Of a DNA stretch of 64,000 nt, positions 18,696-26,651 are shown piece by piece (position 1 is the first letter of the stretch; each line of letters starts with the position of its first letter). Source of the stretch: Hymenobacter chitinivorans DSM 11115 (GTDB lineage Bacteria > Bacteroidota > Bacteroidia > Cytophagales > Hymenobacteraceae); assembly GCF_002797555.1 (NCBI RefSeq), contig NZ_PGFA01000001.1, forward strand, positions 2,046,001 to 2,110,000. The letters are read 5' to 3'. The notes under the pieces are model-generated. The model did not search any database, had not been told where the DNA came from, and worked only from the letters and a program-made list of their open reading frames with translations. The translations under genes and the position numbers were made by a program.

Positions 18696-19640
18696 CTACT
18701 CCTTATCCATCCAGATGTCGATAAACGGCTCCTCTTCCTCAATGCGGTAGGCGCGCCGGAACACGTTGGTATTCGACTCCATAGCAATGTTGCCGTCGGG
18801 GGCCACGGCGATGATGCCCCGGTCGCCCTGCAGCTTGTCGGCGTACATGTCCACGGCCTGGCGGGCGGCTTCGTCGATGGAGAGCTTCTTGTACTTGCGC
18901 AGGGCGTAGACCTCGTGGGCCACGGCAGCCAGCATGATGATTTCCCCGTCGCCGGTGCTGCTCACGGCGCACACCTCGTTGTTGGCGTAGGAGCCGCCCC
19001 CGAAGATGCAACTGTCGCCGACGCGGCCCCGCAGCTTGCCCTCGATGCCGCCGGTGGAGGTGGCCACGGCCACGTTGCCGTGCTGGTCGAGGGCCACGGC
19101 GCCCACCGTGTCGTGCTTGTTGGCGTGCTCGGCCTGGGCCTGCTGAATAATTTCGAGCCACTCATCCCGCTGCTCGTCGGTTTTGAAGTAGCTCGGGTCC
19201 TGCAGCATTAGACCCTGGGAGAGGGCAAACTCGTGGGCGCCCTCGGCCGTCAGGAAGGAGTGCTTGCACTTCTCCATCACCAGGCGGGCCAGGCGCACCG
19301 GGTTTTTCACCAGCTTCAGCCCGCTCACGGCCCCGCCCCGCAGCGTGGCCCCGTCCATAATCGACGACTCGGTTTCCACTTCGCCGTTGATGTTGAACAT
19401 GCCCCCACGGCCGGCGTTGAACAGCTCGTTGTCTTCCATTGTCATCACGGCCGCCTCCACGGCATCCAAGGCCGTGCCGCCCCGGTTCAGGATTTCCCAG
19501 CCGGCCTGCAAGGCCGCTTCCAGCCCCTCTTTCAGGGCCGCTTCCTTCTCGGGCGGAATCGTGGAGGGGTCGGTGTTCACGGCCCCGCCGTGGATGAGCA
19601 TCACGTACTTGGGTTTCGATTCAGACTTAGACTTGGCCAT
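18696..19640 (-). CDS. Isoaspartyl peptidase / L-asparaginase (type III, Ntn-hydrolase)
   Basis: Members hydrolyse beta-aspartyl dipeptides and asparagine after autocleavage before a threonine. The 314-residue protein has the N-terminal LIHGGAV segment, LDAVEAAVMTMEDNELFNAGRGGMFN, the cleavage site HDTVGAVALDQHGN with the nucleophile Thr, and the substrate-binding GRVGDSCIFGGGSYAN and STGDGE segments. There is no signal peptide, unlike some Bacteroidota relatives, so it is cytoplasmic. It is separated from msrA upstream by a terminator and so has its own transcript. Confidence 0.92.
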   Translation of the reverse strand: MAKSKSESKPKYVMLIHGGAVNTDPSTIPPEKEAALKEGLEAALQAGWEILNRGGTALDAVEAAVMTMEDNELFNAGRGGMFNINGEVETESSIMDGATLRGGAVSGLKLVKNPVRLARLVMEKCKHSFLTAEGAHEFALSQGLMLQDPSYFKTDEQRDEWLEIIQQAQAEHANKHDTVGAVALDQHGNVAVATSTGGIEGKLRGRVGDSCIFGGGSYANNEVCAVSSTGDGEIIMLAAVAHEVYALRKYKKLSIDEAARQAVDMYADKLQGDRGIIAVAPDGNIAMESNTNVFRRAYRIEEEEPFIDIWMDKE

Positions 19641-19670
19641 ACAGCTCGGACGTAAAAAATGGGTAGAAAC

Positions 19671-19702
19671 AACAAAAGCACGGCGCGGGCCGTGCTTTTG
19701 TT
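19671..19702 (-). terminator. Terminator of msrA
   Basis: A 13-bp perfect stem (AACAAAAGCACGG and its complement) with a 6-nt loop; the arm gives a U-rich end on the minus strand. It lies between the msrA stop at 19725 and the asparaginase start at 19640. Confidence 0.8.
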
Positions 19703-19724
19703 ATGTCGAGCTTGCCGAAAAGCG

Positions 19725-20264
19725 CTACGCTACCGATTTCTTGAGCTTGTCGCCAAACACGGCTTTCACCTTGTCGACCTTGCTCTTGACCACGAACTGG
19801 CAGTAGGGCTGCGAGCCGTTCAGGTTGTAGTAGTTTTGGTGGTAGTCCTCCGCGGGATAGAACTCCTTGAGCGGCACGATTTCGGTGGTGATGGGCCGGT
19901 CAAAAGCGTTGGCCGCGCTGAGCTTCTGCTTGTAGGCCTCGGCCAGCTGCTGCTGCTGGGCGTTGTGGGTATAAATTCCCGAGCGGTACTGGGTGCCCAC
20001 GTCGTTGCCCTGCTGGTTGAGGGTCGTCGGGTCGTGGGTTTTCCAGAACACCTCCAGCAGCTCCTCGTAGCTGATAACGGCTGGGTCGAAAGTTACCTGA
20101 ATGACTTCGTTGTGGCCGGTCAGGCCGCTGCACACCTCCTTGTAGGTAGGGTTGGCAATGCGCCCCCCGGTGTAGCCCGATACCACTTTCTGCACCCCGT
20201 TCAAGTTCTGAAAAACGGCTTCGGTGCACCAGAAGCACCCGCCGCCAAATGTGGCCTGTTCCAT
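19725..20264 (-). CDS. msrA: Peptide-methionine (S)-S-oxide reductase MsrA
   Basis: MsrA repairs methionine-S-sulfoxide in proteins and free methionine. The 179-residue protein begins MEQATFGGGCFWCTEAVFQ, with the catalytic GCFWC motif, followed by GVQKVVSGYTGG, HNEVIQVTFDP and YHQNYYN. No fused MsrB domain is present and no signal peptide is seen, so this is a cytoplasmic single-domain MsrA. Confidence 0.96.
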   Translation of the reverse strand: MEQATFGGGCFWCTEAVFQNLNGVQKVVSGYTGGRIANPTYKEVCSGLTGHNEVIQVTFDPAVISYEELLEVFWKTHDPTTLNQQGNDVGTQYRSGIYTHNAQQQQLAEAYKQKLSAANAFDRPITTEIVPLKEFYPAEDYHQNYYNLNGSQPYCQFVVKSKVDKVKAVFGDKLKKSVA

Positions 20265-20390
20265 TATCGTTCGGTCAAAAGTTCAACGTAAATATTGCAA
20301 TACTCTATAAGCAAATTTCCCCGCCGAAGGTTTCAAGCTGGGCACTAGTAGTCTTTAGTAGAACCCACAGGGTCGTTCTTGGCTAAGCGC
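20265..20390. other. Spacer upstream of msrA, start of a 455-bp gene-free stretch
   Basis: No gene is seen between 20265 and 20719. The first part holds the msrA upstream region with no clear promoter box. From about 20349 the sequence shows faint similarity to the following 42-bp units, suggesting a decayed extra unit. Confidence 0.4.
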
Positions 20391-20684
20391 GTGCCGCCTT
20401 GCGTAGGGGCGCTTTGCTAAGTGCGAAAGGCCGTGTCGTCTCGTCCAGAGGCGTTGCTAGAGTTGCAAAAATGCCTGTCGCCTTGCCCAGAGGGGCTGCA
20501 CACATTCCAAAAGCCGGTGTCGCCTTGACCAGAGGCATTTATAGATGTGTAAAAGTGCCGCTGGTCAAGGCGACACGGGCTTCACCATACCAGGACGTGC
20601 CTGTCGCCTTGACTAGAGGCCCAAACATACATGCAAAAGCCCCTCCCGAGTTGACGAGAGGGGCTTTGGAAAGACGGCAGCGCG
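20391..20684. repeat. 42-bp phased repeat array, seven units, one inverted
   Basis: Seven units start at exact 42-bp intervals: 20391, 20433, 20475, 20517, 20559, 20601 and 20643. The conserved core is TGTCGCCTTGACCAGAGG, followed by 12-14 variable bases and then CAAAAGnGCC. The unit at 20559 carries the core in reverse (complement at 20562-20577), so it pairs with the unit at 20517 in a 16-bp perfect stem. The last two units hold the arms AAAGCCCCTC / GAGGGGCTTT (20636-20667), a probable terminator for the 3-hydroxybutyryl-CoA dehydrogenase gene. The period equals 14 codons, but the frame reads as a low-complexity VALTRG-type peptide, so a coding role is unlikely. Confidence 0.85.
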
Positions 20685-20719
20685 AATTACAACGTTTGCG
20701 CTACGAATGCGTGCAAAGC

Positions 20720-21610
20720 TTACTTCTTGAACCGGTCGGCCACAACGAGGTCCTTGGTGCCGTGGCCCCAGCTGTAGAACCCTTCGCCCGACTTCACGCC
20801 CAGGCGGCCGGCCATCACCATGTTTACCAGCAGCGGGCAGGGGGCGTACTTGGGGTTGCCCAGGCCCTCGTGCAGCACCCGCAGAATGGCCAGGCACACG
20901 TCGAGGCCGATAAAATCGGCCAGCTGCAGCGGACCCATGGGGTGGGCCATACCCAGCTTCATCACCGTATCGATTTCCTCCACGCCGGCCACGCCCTCAA
21001 ACAGGGTGATGATGGCCTCGTTAATCATCGGCATCAGGATGCGGTTGGCCACGAAGCCGGGGTAGTCGTTGACCTCCGTCGGCGTCTTGCCCAGCTGCCG
21101 CGAAATGTCCATGATGCGCGTGGTTACCTCGTCGGAAGTAGCGTAGCCCCGGATTACCTCCACCAGCTTCATCACCGGCACCGGGTTCATGAAGTGCATG
21201 CCGATGACCTTGTCGGCGCGCTTGGTGACGGCCGCAATCTTGGTAATGGAAATCGAGGACGTATTCGAGGCCAGAATGGTGCCTTCGGGGGCGTGCTGGT
21301 CCAGGTCGCGGAAGATCTGCAGCTTGAGGTCCACGTTTTCGGTGGCGGCTTCCACCACCAGCTCCACGTTCCGGACGCCCTCGGCCAGGCTGGTAAAGGT
21401 GGTGATGCGGCCCAGGGTGGCCGATTTGTCGTCCTCGGTCAGGCCGCCTTTGGCCACCTGCCGGTCCAGGTTCTTGCCAATCGTGCCCAGGGCCTTGTCC
21501 AGGGCGGGCTGGTTAATGTCAATCAGGGCAACCGAAAAACCATGCTGGGCAAATACGTGGGCAATACCATTGCCCATCGTACCCGAGCCAATAACGGCAA
21601 CATTCATCAT
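20720..21610 (-). CDS. hbd: 3-hydroxybutyryl-CoA dehydrogenase
   Basis: It oxidises or reduces the acetoacetyl-CoA / 3-hydroxybutyryl-CoA pair with NAD(P). The 296-residue protein has the N-terminal Rossmann motif VAVIGSGTMGNGIAHVFA, followed by LVVEAATEN and ASNTSSISIT. It also shows the catalytic HFMNPVPVMKLVEV (His) and NDYPGFVANRILMPMINEA, then HPMGPLQLADFIGLDV and GRLGVKSGEGFYSW in the C-terminal domain. The start is MM at 21610 or 21607. A strong promoter lies 71 bp upstream. Confidence 0.94.
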   Translation of the reverse strand: MMNVAVIGSGTMGNGIAHVFAQHGFSVALIDINQPALDKALGTIGKNLDRQVAKGGLTEDDKSATLGRITTFTSLAEGVRNVELVVEAATENVDLKLQIFRDLDQHAPEGTILASNTSSISITKIAAVTKRADKVIGMHFMNPVPVMKLVEVIRGYATSDEVTTRIMDISRQLGKTPTEVNDYPGFVANRILMPMINEAIITLFEGVAGVEEIDTVMKLGMAHPMGPLQLADFIGLDVCLAILRVLHEGLGNPKYAPCPLLVNMVMAGRLGVKSGEGFYSWGHGTKDLVVADRFKK

Positions 21611-21680
21611 GTAGAGCAGAAAAGGAGGGTGGGAGAGAAAATGCGGACTGTATCCGGCCCGCAGACCAGGAAAGGTGGCG

Positions 21681-21711
21681 CAAAGCTAACCTGAAATAGC
21701 GGGCAGCCCAA
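21681..21711 (-). promoter_or_regulatory. Promoter of hbd (TTG-N20-TAGCTTTG)
   Basis: On the minus strand TTG (21709-21711), a 20-bp spacer and TAGCTTTG (21681-21688) match the Bacteroidota consensus fully. It predicts a leader of about 65 nt before ATG 21610. Confidence 0.7.
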
Positions 21712-21964
21712 TGCAAAAAATAGGAAACCCCGGGTCGGGTTAAAAAAATATGGCAAGGGGTAAAAGTGAGTTTCCTGCGCAGGAAAGCACTTTTTAAGCT
21801 CAACCGGACTACAATTAATTAAATTTTTGAATCCCGATATATCCTTTTGCAAAGGCCCGCGTACAAATCCGCAAATCACCTTCCTAGCAACTTCCAACCT
21901 TTGACAACTGCTGAGAAGAGGATTTGTTTTCTTCTTTCACCTTCCATTCCAACCACCAACCACC

Positions 21965-22135
21965 ATGGGAAATCTGCTGTATATCATCGCCGTCATTCTG
22001 ATCATCATCTGGGCCCTGGGCTTCTTCGGCGTACTCGGCGCCGGTATCGCAGGTAACGGTCTGATTCACATCCTGCTGGTAATTGCCATCATCGCCATTC
22101 TGCTGCGTGTGATTCGTGGTGGCCGCGTAGTGTAA
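21965..22135 (+). CDS. lmo0937-family small membrane protein, 56 aa
   Basis: The frame MGNLLYIIAVILIIIWALGF continues through GVLGAGIAGNGLIHILLVIA to a basic tail RVIRGGRVV. It has two membrane segments separated by a glycine-rich turn, the full architecture of the lmo0937/DUF5670 family (typically 45-60 residues). Members are often induced by stress; the molecular role is unknown. It is followed by a long symmetrical terminator, supporting a separate transcript. Confidence 0.85.
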   Translation: MGNLLYIIAVILIIIWALGFFGVLGAGIAGNGLIHILLVIAIIAILLRVIRGGRVV

Positions 22136-22167
22136 CTACGGCCACTGCCACTTTAGTCTGAAAAAAC

Positions 22168-22205
22168 AAAGAGCGGGCTCCCACTAGTGGGAGCCCGCTC
22201 TTTTT
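22168..22205. terminator. Bidirectional terminator, 36-bp perfect palindrome
   Basis: AAAGAGCGGGCTCCCAC and its complement meet around CTAG with no loop. A-rich and T-rich flanks occur on both sides. It serves the convergent genes ending at 22135 (+) and 22232 (-). Confidence 0.85.
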
Positions 22206-22231
22206 GCGTTTAGCCGGGGGCTGGTGCGGCG

Positions 22232-23053
22232 CTACTTGCTCAGGTTGTAGAGAAAGTTGAAGCGAATCTCGGGCTGCCCGTAGGGTGAGGTGCGGAACCC
22301 CTGGGAGTCGATACCGTCGTTGAAGTTGTAGAGCACCACAATGTCGGCCGCCATCCGGTCGCCGAGCTGGCTGCGGTAGCCGGCGCCAGCCAGCGGGGTG
22401 TTCAGCGTGCGGTTGAGCCGACCGGTAGAACCGTCGTACTCGGCCTTAAGCATGGTGCGTGTCACTTCGTACTCGAGGTGGGCAAAGAACTGGTCGATGA
22501 CCATGTACTGGGCAAAAACCTTTATCCCCACGTTGTTGGACAACACCCGCTTGGGGTACTCCACTTTGTTGTAAAACAGTTGCTGCTTGCGGAAGTCTTC
22601 GGAGTAGCTCAGGCTATTATAGGAGTAGCTCACGCCCGGCCCGATGGAAAACTTCTCATTCACGCGGTAGCCGATGGCCGGGGCCAGGCTCACGTTGAAC
22701 TGGCCCTGGCCGGCGTAGCTGCTGTAGCCCAGGCCCAGGTTGGTGTAGAGGAAGTACTTCTTCAGCGGCTTGGGCTGCTCCGAGGCCCGGCTGCCCTTGG
22801 GAAACTCCAGGCCCGAGGGCGAATTCGGATTACGCTGAGCCGGCAAGGGCTCGTCTACGGGCGGGGGCGCCGGAACCGGCACGGCCTGCCGCGGCGCGGG
22901 CTGCGCCGGGCGGGGTGCACTGGTGCCGGGAGGAGCCGTGTTCAGCTGGGGCTTCTGCGTCGAGGTACGGGTCGTGTCGGTTTGGGCCTGGGCGGCCGGA
23001 GCCGCAGCCAGCGCGGCCCCCGCAAGGGCCAGCGTAATCAGAATTCGTTTCAT
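22232..23053 (-). CDS. Outer-membrane beta-barrel protein
   Basis: This 273-residue protein has a signal peptide (MKRILITLALAGAALAAAPA, cleaved after AQA). A disordered Pro/Ala/Gln-rich linker (about 25-95) follows, then a region of alternating amphipathic strands from about 97 to the end, closing with EIRFNFLYNLSK. Strands such as KKYFLYTNLGLGYSSY, FNVSLAPAIGYRVNEKFSIG and MAADIVVLYNFND fit a small outer-membrane barrel (OMP_b-brl type), about 10 strands. The gene starts 18 bp after the ABC-F gene and is probably co-transcribed with it. The Pro-rich linker could span the peptidoglycan or bind partners; function unknown. Confidence 0.75.
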   Translation of the reverse strand: MKRILITLALAGAALAAAPAAQAQTDTTRTSTQKPQLNTAPPGTSAPRPAQPAPRQAVPVPAPPPVDEPLPAQRNPNSPSGLEFPKGSRASEQPKPLKKYFLYTNLGLGYSSYAGQGQFNVSLAPAIGYRVNEKFSIGPGVSYSYNSLSYSEDFRKQQLFYNKVEYPKRVLSNNVGIKVFAQYMVIDQFFAHLEYEVTRTMLKAEYDGSTGRLNRTLNTPLAGAGYRSQLGDRMAADIVVLYNFNDGIDSQGFRTSPYGQPEIRFNFLYNLSK

Positions 23054-23071
23054 GGCGGCAGGCTAACGAAA

Positions 23072-24694
23072 TTAAGAGACGAGTTGGTATTTGCGCTGGC
23101 GCAGAGCTTTGATCTGGTCATCGGCCAGATACTCCTCGTACGTCATCCGGCGGTCGATGATGCCGTCGGGGGTGAGTTCGATGATGCGGTTGGCCACCGT
23201 TTCGACGAACTGCAAGTCGTGGGAGGAGAAGAGCAGCGTGCCCTGGAAGTCGCGCAGGGAGTTGTTCAGGGCCGTAATGCTTTCCAGGTCGAGGTGGTTC
23301 GTCGGGTCGTCGAGCACCAGCACGTTGCCCGATTCCATCATCATCTTGGAGAGCATGCAGCGTACTTTCTCGCCCCCGCTCAGCACATTGCTCTTCTTTT
23401 GCGACTCCTCGCCCGAGAACAGCATGCGGCCCAGAAAGCCCCGGATAAATGATTCGTCCTTTTCAGTGGAGTACTGGCGCAGCCAATCCACCAGGTTCAG
23501 GTCGGTATCGAAGAACTCGGCGTTTTCGCGCGGGAAGTAGGAGGGCGTAATCGTGGTGCCCCACTTGCAGTCACCGGAGTCGGCCTTGATCTGCTCAAAC
23601 AGGATGTCGAAGAGGAGGGAAGCAGCCCGGTCGTCGCGGCTGATGATGGCCACTTTGTCTTTCTTATCGAGCGAGAAAGACACGTTGCGGAACACCACCT
23701 GCCCATCCACCGACTTGCTCAGGTTCTCCACGGTGAGCAGCTGGTTGCCGGCTTCGCGCTCGGGCTTGAAGGCAATGTAGGGATACTTGCGGGACGAGGG
23801 CTTGATTTCCTCCAGGGTGAGCTTCTGGAGCAGCTTCTGGCGCGAAGTAGCCTGCTTGGACTTGGAGGCGTTGGCCGAGAAGCGGCGCACGAACTCTTCC
23901 AGTTCCTTGCGCTTGTCCTCGGTCTTCTTATTTACCTCCTGGCGCTGCTTGAGGGCCAGCTGGCTCGATTCGTACCAGAACGAGTAGTTGCCGGGGTACA
24001 TGGTAATCTTCGAGAAGTCCAGGTCGGCCATGTAGTTACACACTGCGTCGAGGAAGTGCCGGTCGTGGCTAACCACGATTACCGTGTTCTGGAACGAGTC
24101 CAGGAAGTTTTCCAGCCACAGCACGGTTTCGGCGTCGAGGCCGTTGGTCGGTTCGTCGAGCAGCAGCACGTCGGGGTTGCCGAATAGGGCCTGAGCCAGC
24201 AGCACCCGCACTTTGTCGGAGCCGCCCAGGTCCCCCATCAGCGTGAAGTGCTTGTCTTCGCCGATGCCCAGGCCGGAAAGCAGCTCAGCGGCTTCGTAGT
24301 CGGCATTCCAGCCTTCAAGGTCGGCAAATTCACCCTCGAGCTGGGCAGCCCGCTCACCGTCGGCGTCCGAGAAGTCGGCCTTGGCGTAGAGGGCGTCTTT
24401 TTCCTCCATCACCTTCCAGAGCTTGGTGTGACCCATAATCACGGTCTGAAGTACGGGGTACTGGTCGTAGGCAAACTGATCCTGGCGCAGCACCGAGAGG
24501 CGAGCCCCGGCGGGCATATCCACCGAGCCGGTGTTGGGCTCAATCTCGCCCGAGAGAATCTTCAGGAAGGTTGACTTGCCGGCCCCGTTGGCCCCGATAA
24601 GGCCGTACACGTTGCCGGGCAGGAATTTGATGGTGACGTCTTCGAACAGGATGCGCTTGCCGTAGCGCAGGCTAACGTTGGAGGTGCTGATCAT
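23072..24694 (-). CDS. ABC-F family ATP-binding protein (YbiT/YkpA type)
   Basis: ABC-F proteins act on the ribosome rather than as transporters. The 540-residue protein starts MISTSNVSLRYGKRILFEDV at ATG 24694. Domain 1 has Walker A GANGAGKSTFLKIL, an atypical signature DLGGSDKVRVLLAQ, Walker B VLLLDEPTNGLD and SHDRHFLD. A basic linker follows (about 250-315; KKTEDKRKELEEFVRRFSAN). In domain 2 the Walker A position reads ISRDDRAASLLFDIL, lacking the GK[ST], while signature NVLSGGEKVRC, Walker B VLVLDDPTNHLD and SSHDLQF remain. Similar loss is seen in some Bacteroidota YbiT-like proteins. A TATTTTTG -7 box lies at 24764-24771. Confidence 0.9.
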   Translation of the reverse strand: MISTSNVSLRYGKRILFEDVTIKFLPGNVYGLIGANGAGKSTFLKILSGEIEPNTGSVDMPAGARLSVLRQDQFAYDQYPVLQTVIMGHTKLWKVMEEKDALYAKADFSDADGERAAQLEGEFADLEGWNADYEAAELLSGLGIGEDKHFTLMGDLGGSDKVRVLLAQALFGNPDVLLLDEPTNGLDAETVLWLENFLDSFQNTVIVVSHDRHFLDAVCNYMADLDFSKITMYPGNYSFWYESSQLALKQRQEVNKKTEDKRKELEEFVRRFSANASKSKQATSRQKLLQKLTLEEIKPSSRKYPYIAFKPEREAGNQLLTVENLSKSVDGQVVFRNVSFSLDKKDKVAIISRDDRAASLLFDILFEQIKADSGDCKWGTTITPSYFPRENAEFFDTDLNLVDWLRQYSTEKDESFIRGFLGRMLFSGEESQKKSNVLSGGEKVRCMLSKMMMESGNVLVLDDPTNHLDLESITALNNSLRDFQGTLLFSSHDLQFVETVANRIIELTPDGIIDRRMTYEEYLADDQIKALRQRKYQLVS

Positions 24695-24763
24695 ATGCGG
24701 AAAAAAGCGAGAAAACCAGGAATGAGCCGACCGCAAAAGCCGGTGAATAAGTCAAACAAAGGG

Positions 24764-24771
24764 CAAAAATA
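24764..24771 (-). promoter_or_regulatory. -7 box of the ABC-F gene
   Basis: The minus strand reads TATTTTTG, a perfect TAnnTTTG, 70 bp upstream of ATG 24694. The nearest upstream TTG is 29 bp away, so only the -7 element is convincing. Confidence 0.4.
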
Positions 24772-25060
24772 GACAAAATGCGTGGGGCATAATATTTCGG
24801 CAACCAGGGCCGGTACGCAAAGCGGCGGAGCGCACCCAGCGGAAGGCCGCAGGAAAGAAGTCAAGCCCGGAAATAGCGGCTTGCGGGGACTACTGCCGGG
24901 CAAAAAATAAATTCCGGGCACAACATCCTGACTTGAAACCAAGTATATGAAACCCAGCTGCCTTGGTGCGTGCAGTACGCGGGCTTCTTCAACAGTGCCC
25001 GCGAAGTTGCAGTTCCGAAGCGTGCGGAGTCTTCCTCATACACTTTTTCCCTTCTACAGT
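24772..25060. other. Divergent intergenic region (part of a 366-bp gap)
   Basis: The gap between the ABC-F and DUF4199 genes runs from 24695 to 25060. Apart from the ABC-F -7 box I see no repeat, hairpin with T tract, tRNA or gene. A longer frame into the DUF4199 gene from 24947 lacks family similarity. Confidence 0.4.
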
Positions 25061-25531
25061 ATGAATAGTGCACCTCTCACCCCCGAACGAAACGGTTTCC
25101 GCTACGGCCTGCTTACGGCTGGCGGAATGATTCTCTATTTTATCCTTGCCTCCCTGCTCCACCTGACCGAGCGGGTAGAATTCAGCTTCCTCAACGGCGT
25201 AGTGCTGGCCATCGGTATCTGCATGGCTATTTCGCACTACAAGCGGGTGCGCCACGACCGGATGCCCTACCTGCACGGCTTTGGCACGGGTATCATCACC
25301 TCGATTGTGGCCTCGGTCGTGTTTGGCCTGTTTTTCGTCATCTACACCGTCATCAATCCTTCTATCATGGACCAGCTGCGGGCCCGCGACCTGTTCGGTT
25401 TCGACCTGTCAGTAACCATCGCCTTTCTGGCTATTCTGCTGCAAAGCGTGATGTCGGGCGTGATTATCTCCCTGGTGGCCATGCAGTATTTCAAGAGCCC
25501 CGACCACAAGCCAATTGAAGGCATTGAGTAG
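25061..25531 (+). CDS. DUF4199 domain-containing membrane protein
   Basis: The 156-residue protein starts MNSAPLTPERNGFRYGLLTAGG at ATG 25061. It has four membrane segments: about 19-37, 46-63, 80-104 and 120-145. DUF4199 hallmarks are the N-terminal GFRYGLLTAGGMILYF, the short loop SHYKRVRHDRMPYLHGFGTGIITSIVAS after helix 2, and a C-terminal tail after helix 4. The family is specific to Bacteroidota and has no known function. A terminator follows the stop, so it is monocistronic. Confidence 0.88.
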   Translation: MNSAPLTPERNGFRYGLLTAGGMILYFILASLLHLTERVEFSFLNGVVLAIGICMAISHYKRVRHDRMPYLHGFGTGIITSIVASVVFGLFFVIYTVINPSIMDQLRARDLFGFDLSVTIAFLAILLQSVMSGVIISLVAMQYFKSPDHKPIEGIE

Positions 25532-25554
25532 AGTAGCGTTCTAAACTTTTGCGA

Positions 25555-25588
25555 AGGGCCGGTTTCAGAATCTGAAACCGGCCTTTTT
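25555..25588 (+). terminator. Rho-independent terminator
   Basis: A 13-bp perfect stem GGCCGGTTTCAGA with one loop base is followed by TTTTT, 25 bp after the DUF4199 stop. Confidence 0.85.
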
Positions 25589-25670
25589 GTTGGTAAAAGG
25601 GGTACTGTACGGAACCTAGACAATAAAAAAATATGTTGGTAATGAGATGTGGATTTTGACTTAATGAATA

Positions 25671-25678
25671 TATATTTG
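25671..25678 (+). promoter_or_regulatory. Putative -7 box of the third secreted paralogue
   Basis: TATATTTG fits TAnnTTTG in an AT-rich stretch about 100 bp before ATG 25777, mirroring the long leader of paralogue 1. The nearest TTG is 12 or 32 bp away, so no proper -33 element. Confidence 0.4.
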
Positions 25679-25776
25679 GACAATATATAGCAAGCCAAGC
25701 CAGTTAAGACGCTCGTTACCGGCTTGGTATTTCGTTTAGTCAAGCTCGCATCGTATACCTTTTTACCACCGCTCCT

Positions 25777-26181
25777 ATGAAATCCCTATTGCTCACTTTG
25801 ACCCTGTTTTTGGGCCTGGCTACGGTAGCCAGCGCCCAGAAGAAAGATAAATACGCCGAGATGCCCGGCTCGGAGCAAATCTCCGAAGCCCGGGTAGCCG
25901 ACCTGACCCGGCAAATGTGCAACCAGCTTCACCTCAACGAGGCCCAATACATCCGCCTGCGGGAGGCTAACCGCATCAAGCTGGCTCGCCTCGACGAGAT
26001 TCAGTGGCAGTACAAGGCCGACCCCACCCAGCAGCACGCCAAGATGGCCGAGCTCGAAGCCCAGTACGAGGCCGAGTGCAGCCGCATCCTGACGCCCTCG
26101 CAGCTCAGTTTATTCCGCACTCAGCAGCAGCACGATACTGCCCCGGAGCAGCCCGTAGGCAACGAAGGGGGCATTGGTTAA
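25777..26181 (+). CDS. Small secreted alpha-helical protein, Spy/CpxP-like (paralogue 3)
   Basis: The 134-residue product begins MKSLLLTLTLFLGLATVASAQ, a signal peptide. The mature protein shows the same order of motifs as the pair at 9.2-10.2 kb: VADLTRQMCNQLHLNEAQYI, LREANRIKLARLDEIQWQY, ELEAQYEAECSRIL and LTPSQLSLFRTQQ. Here the late 'LTPSQ' is closest to the LTxxQ motif of Spy/CpxP. A Gln/Pro-rich tail of about 20 residues is added. It is more diverged than the other two and 16 kb away, so it is an older copy. Periplasmic location is inferred; function unknown. Confidence 0.72.
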   Translation: MKSLLLTLTLFLGLATVASAQKKDKYAEMPGSEQISEARVADLTRQMCNQLHLNEAQYIRLREANRIKLARLDEIQWQYKADPTQQHAKMAELEAQYEAECSRILTPSQLSLFRTQQQHDTAPEQPVGNEGGIG

Positions 26182-26203
26182 GCTGGGGTAGTGGTCCTAG
26201 CAG

Positions 26204-26242
26204 AAAAAGGCGGCTTTCCCCATCGGGAAAGCCGCCTTTTTT
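26204..26242. terminator. Bidirectional terminator
   Basis: A 17-bp stem AAAAAGGCGGCTTTCCC with a 4-nt loop and flanking A/T tracts, between the convergent genes ending at 26181 (+) and 26256 (-). Confidence 0.88.
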
Positions 26243-26255
26243 ATGGGCAATTGAA

Positions 26256-26651
26256 TTAATGCCGGACCGGGGCCCGCTCGTAGAGCACCTCCGTGACGGT
26301 GCCCAGGGGCCCGAAGCGCAGCACCAGCTTGTTAGCTGAGGAGCGCTGGTGGGCGGGTTCACACTGAGTGCCGGGTTCGAGGTAGTAGAAGTAGAGCTTC
26401 TCGGTCTGCTCGCTGAGCTCTTCCTCGTCGGGGCGGCCAAACAGGGCGTCGATATCGTCGGCGCGGGTGCCGTAGAGCAACTCCCGGTGCTGCTGCAGGG
26501 CGGGCAGCTGAGCCTGGCGCTGGTTGCGGCAGGCGTAGGGGTCGTGGCGCCAGGCAGCGGCGTCGAAGCCGGGCAGCTCGGGCAGGGCGTGGCCGCAGCC
26601 GCCGAATAGCACCATTCCAAGCACGGAAAGCAGTATCAAACGAATTTTCAT
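26256..26651 (-). CDS. Lipoprotein with BamE/OmlA-like C-terminal pattern
   Basis: The 131-residue product starts MKIRLILLSVLGMVLFGGCG, a lipoprotein signal with lipobox LFGGC (Cys19). The rest includes ACRNQRQAQLPALQQHRELL, then GTRADDIDALFGRPDEEELS, KLYFYYLEPGTQC and LVLRFGPLGTVTEVLYE. The 'G.....I...fG.P' turn followed by strands ending 'L.l.F...G.v....' resembles the small SmpA/OmlA/BamE fold; this is inferred from pattern only. Location: inner face of the outer membrane or inner membrane. Confidence 0.7.
   Translation of the reverse strand: MKIRLILLSVLGMVLFGGCGHALPELPGFDAAAWRHDPYACRNQRQAQLPALQQHRELLYGTRADDIDALFGRPDEEELSEQTEKLYFYYLEPGTQCEPAHQRSSANKLVLRFGPLGTVTEVLYERAPVRH

Noticed and set aside
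20391..20684. CRISPR array
   Set aside because: The units are regularly spaced but the repeats are degenerate, the variable parts only 12-14 bp, one unit is inverted, and no cas genes are nearby.
20399..21694. 431-codon plus-strand frame with VALTRG 14-residue repeats
   Set aside because: Its first part reads the 42-bp array and the rest is antisense to hbd. The open frame follows from the 42-bp period (multiple of 3) and high GC.
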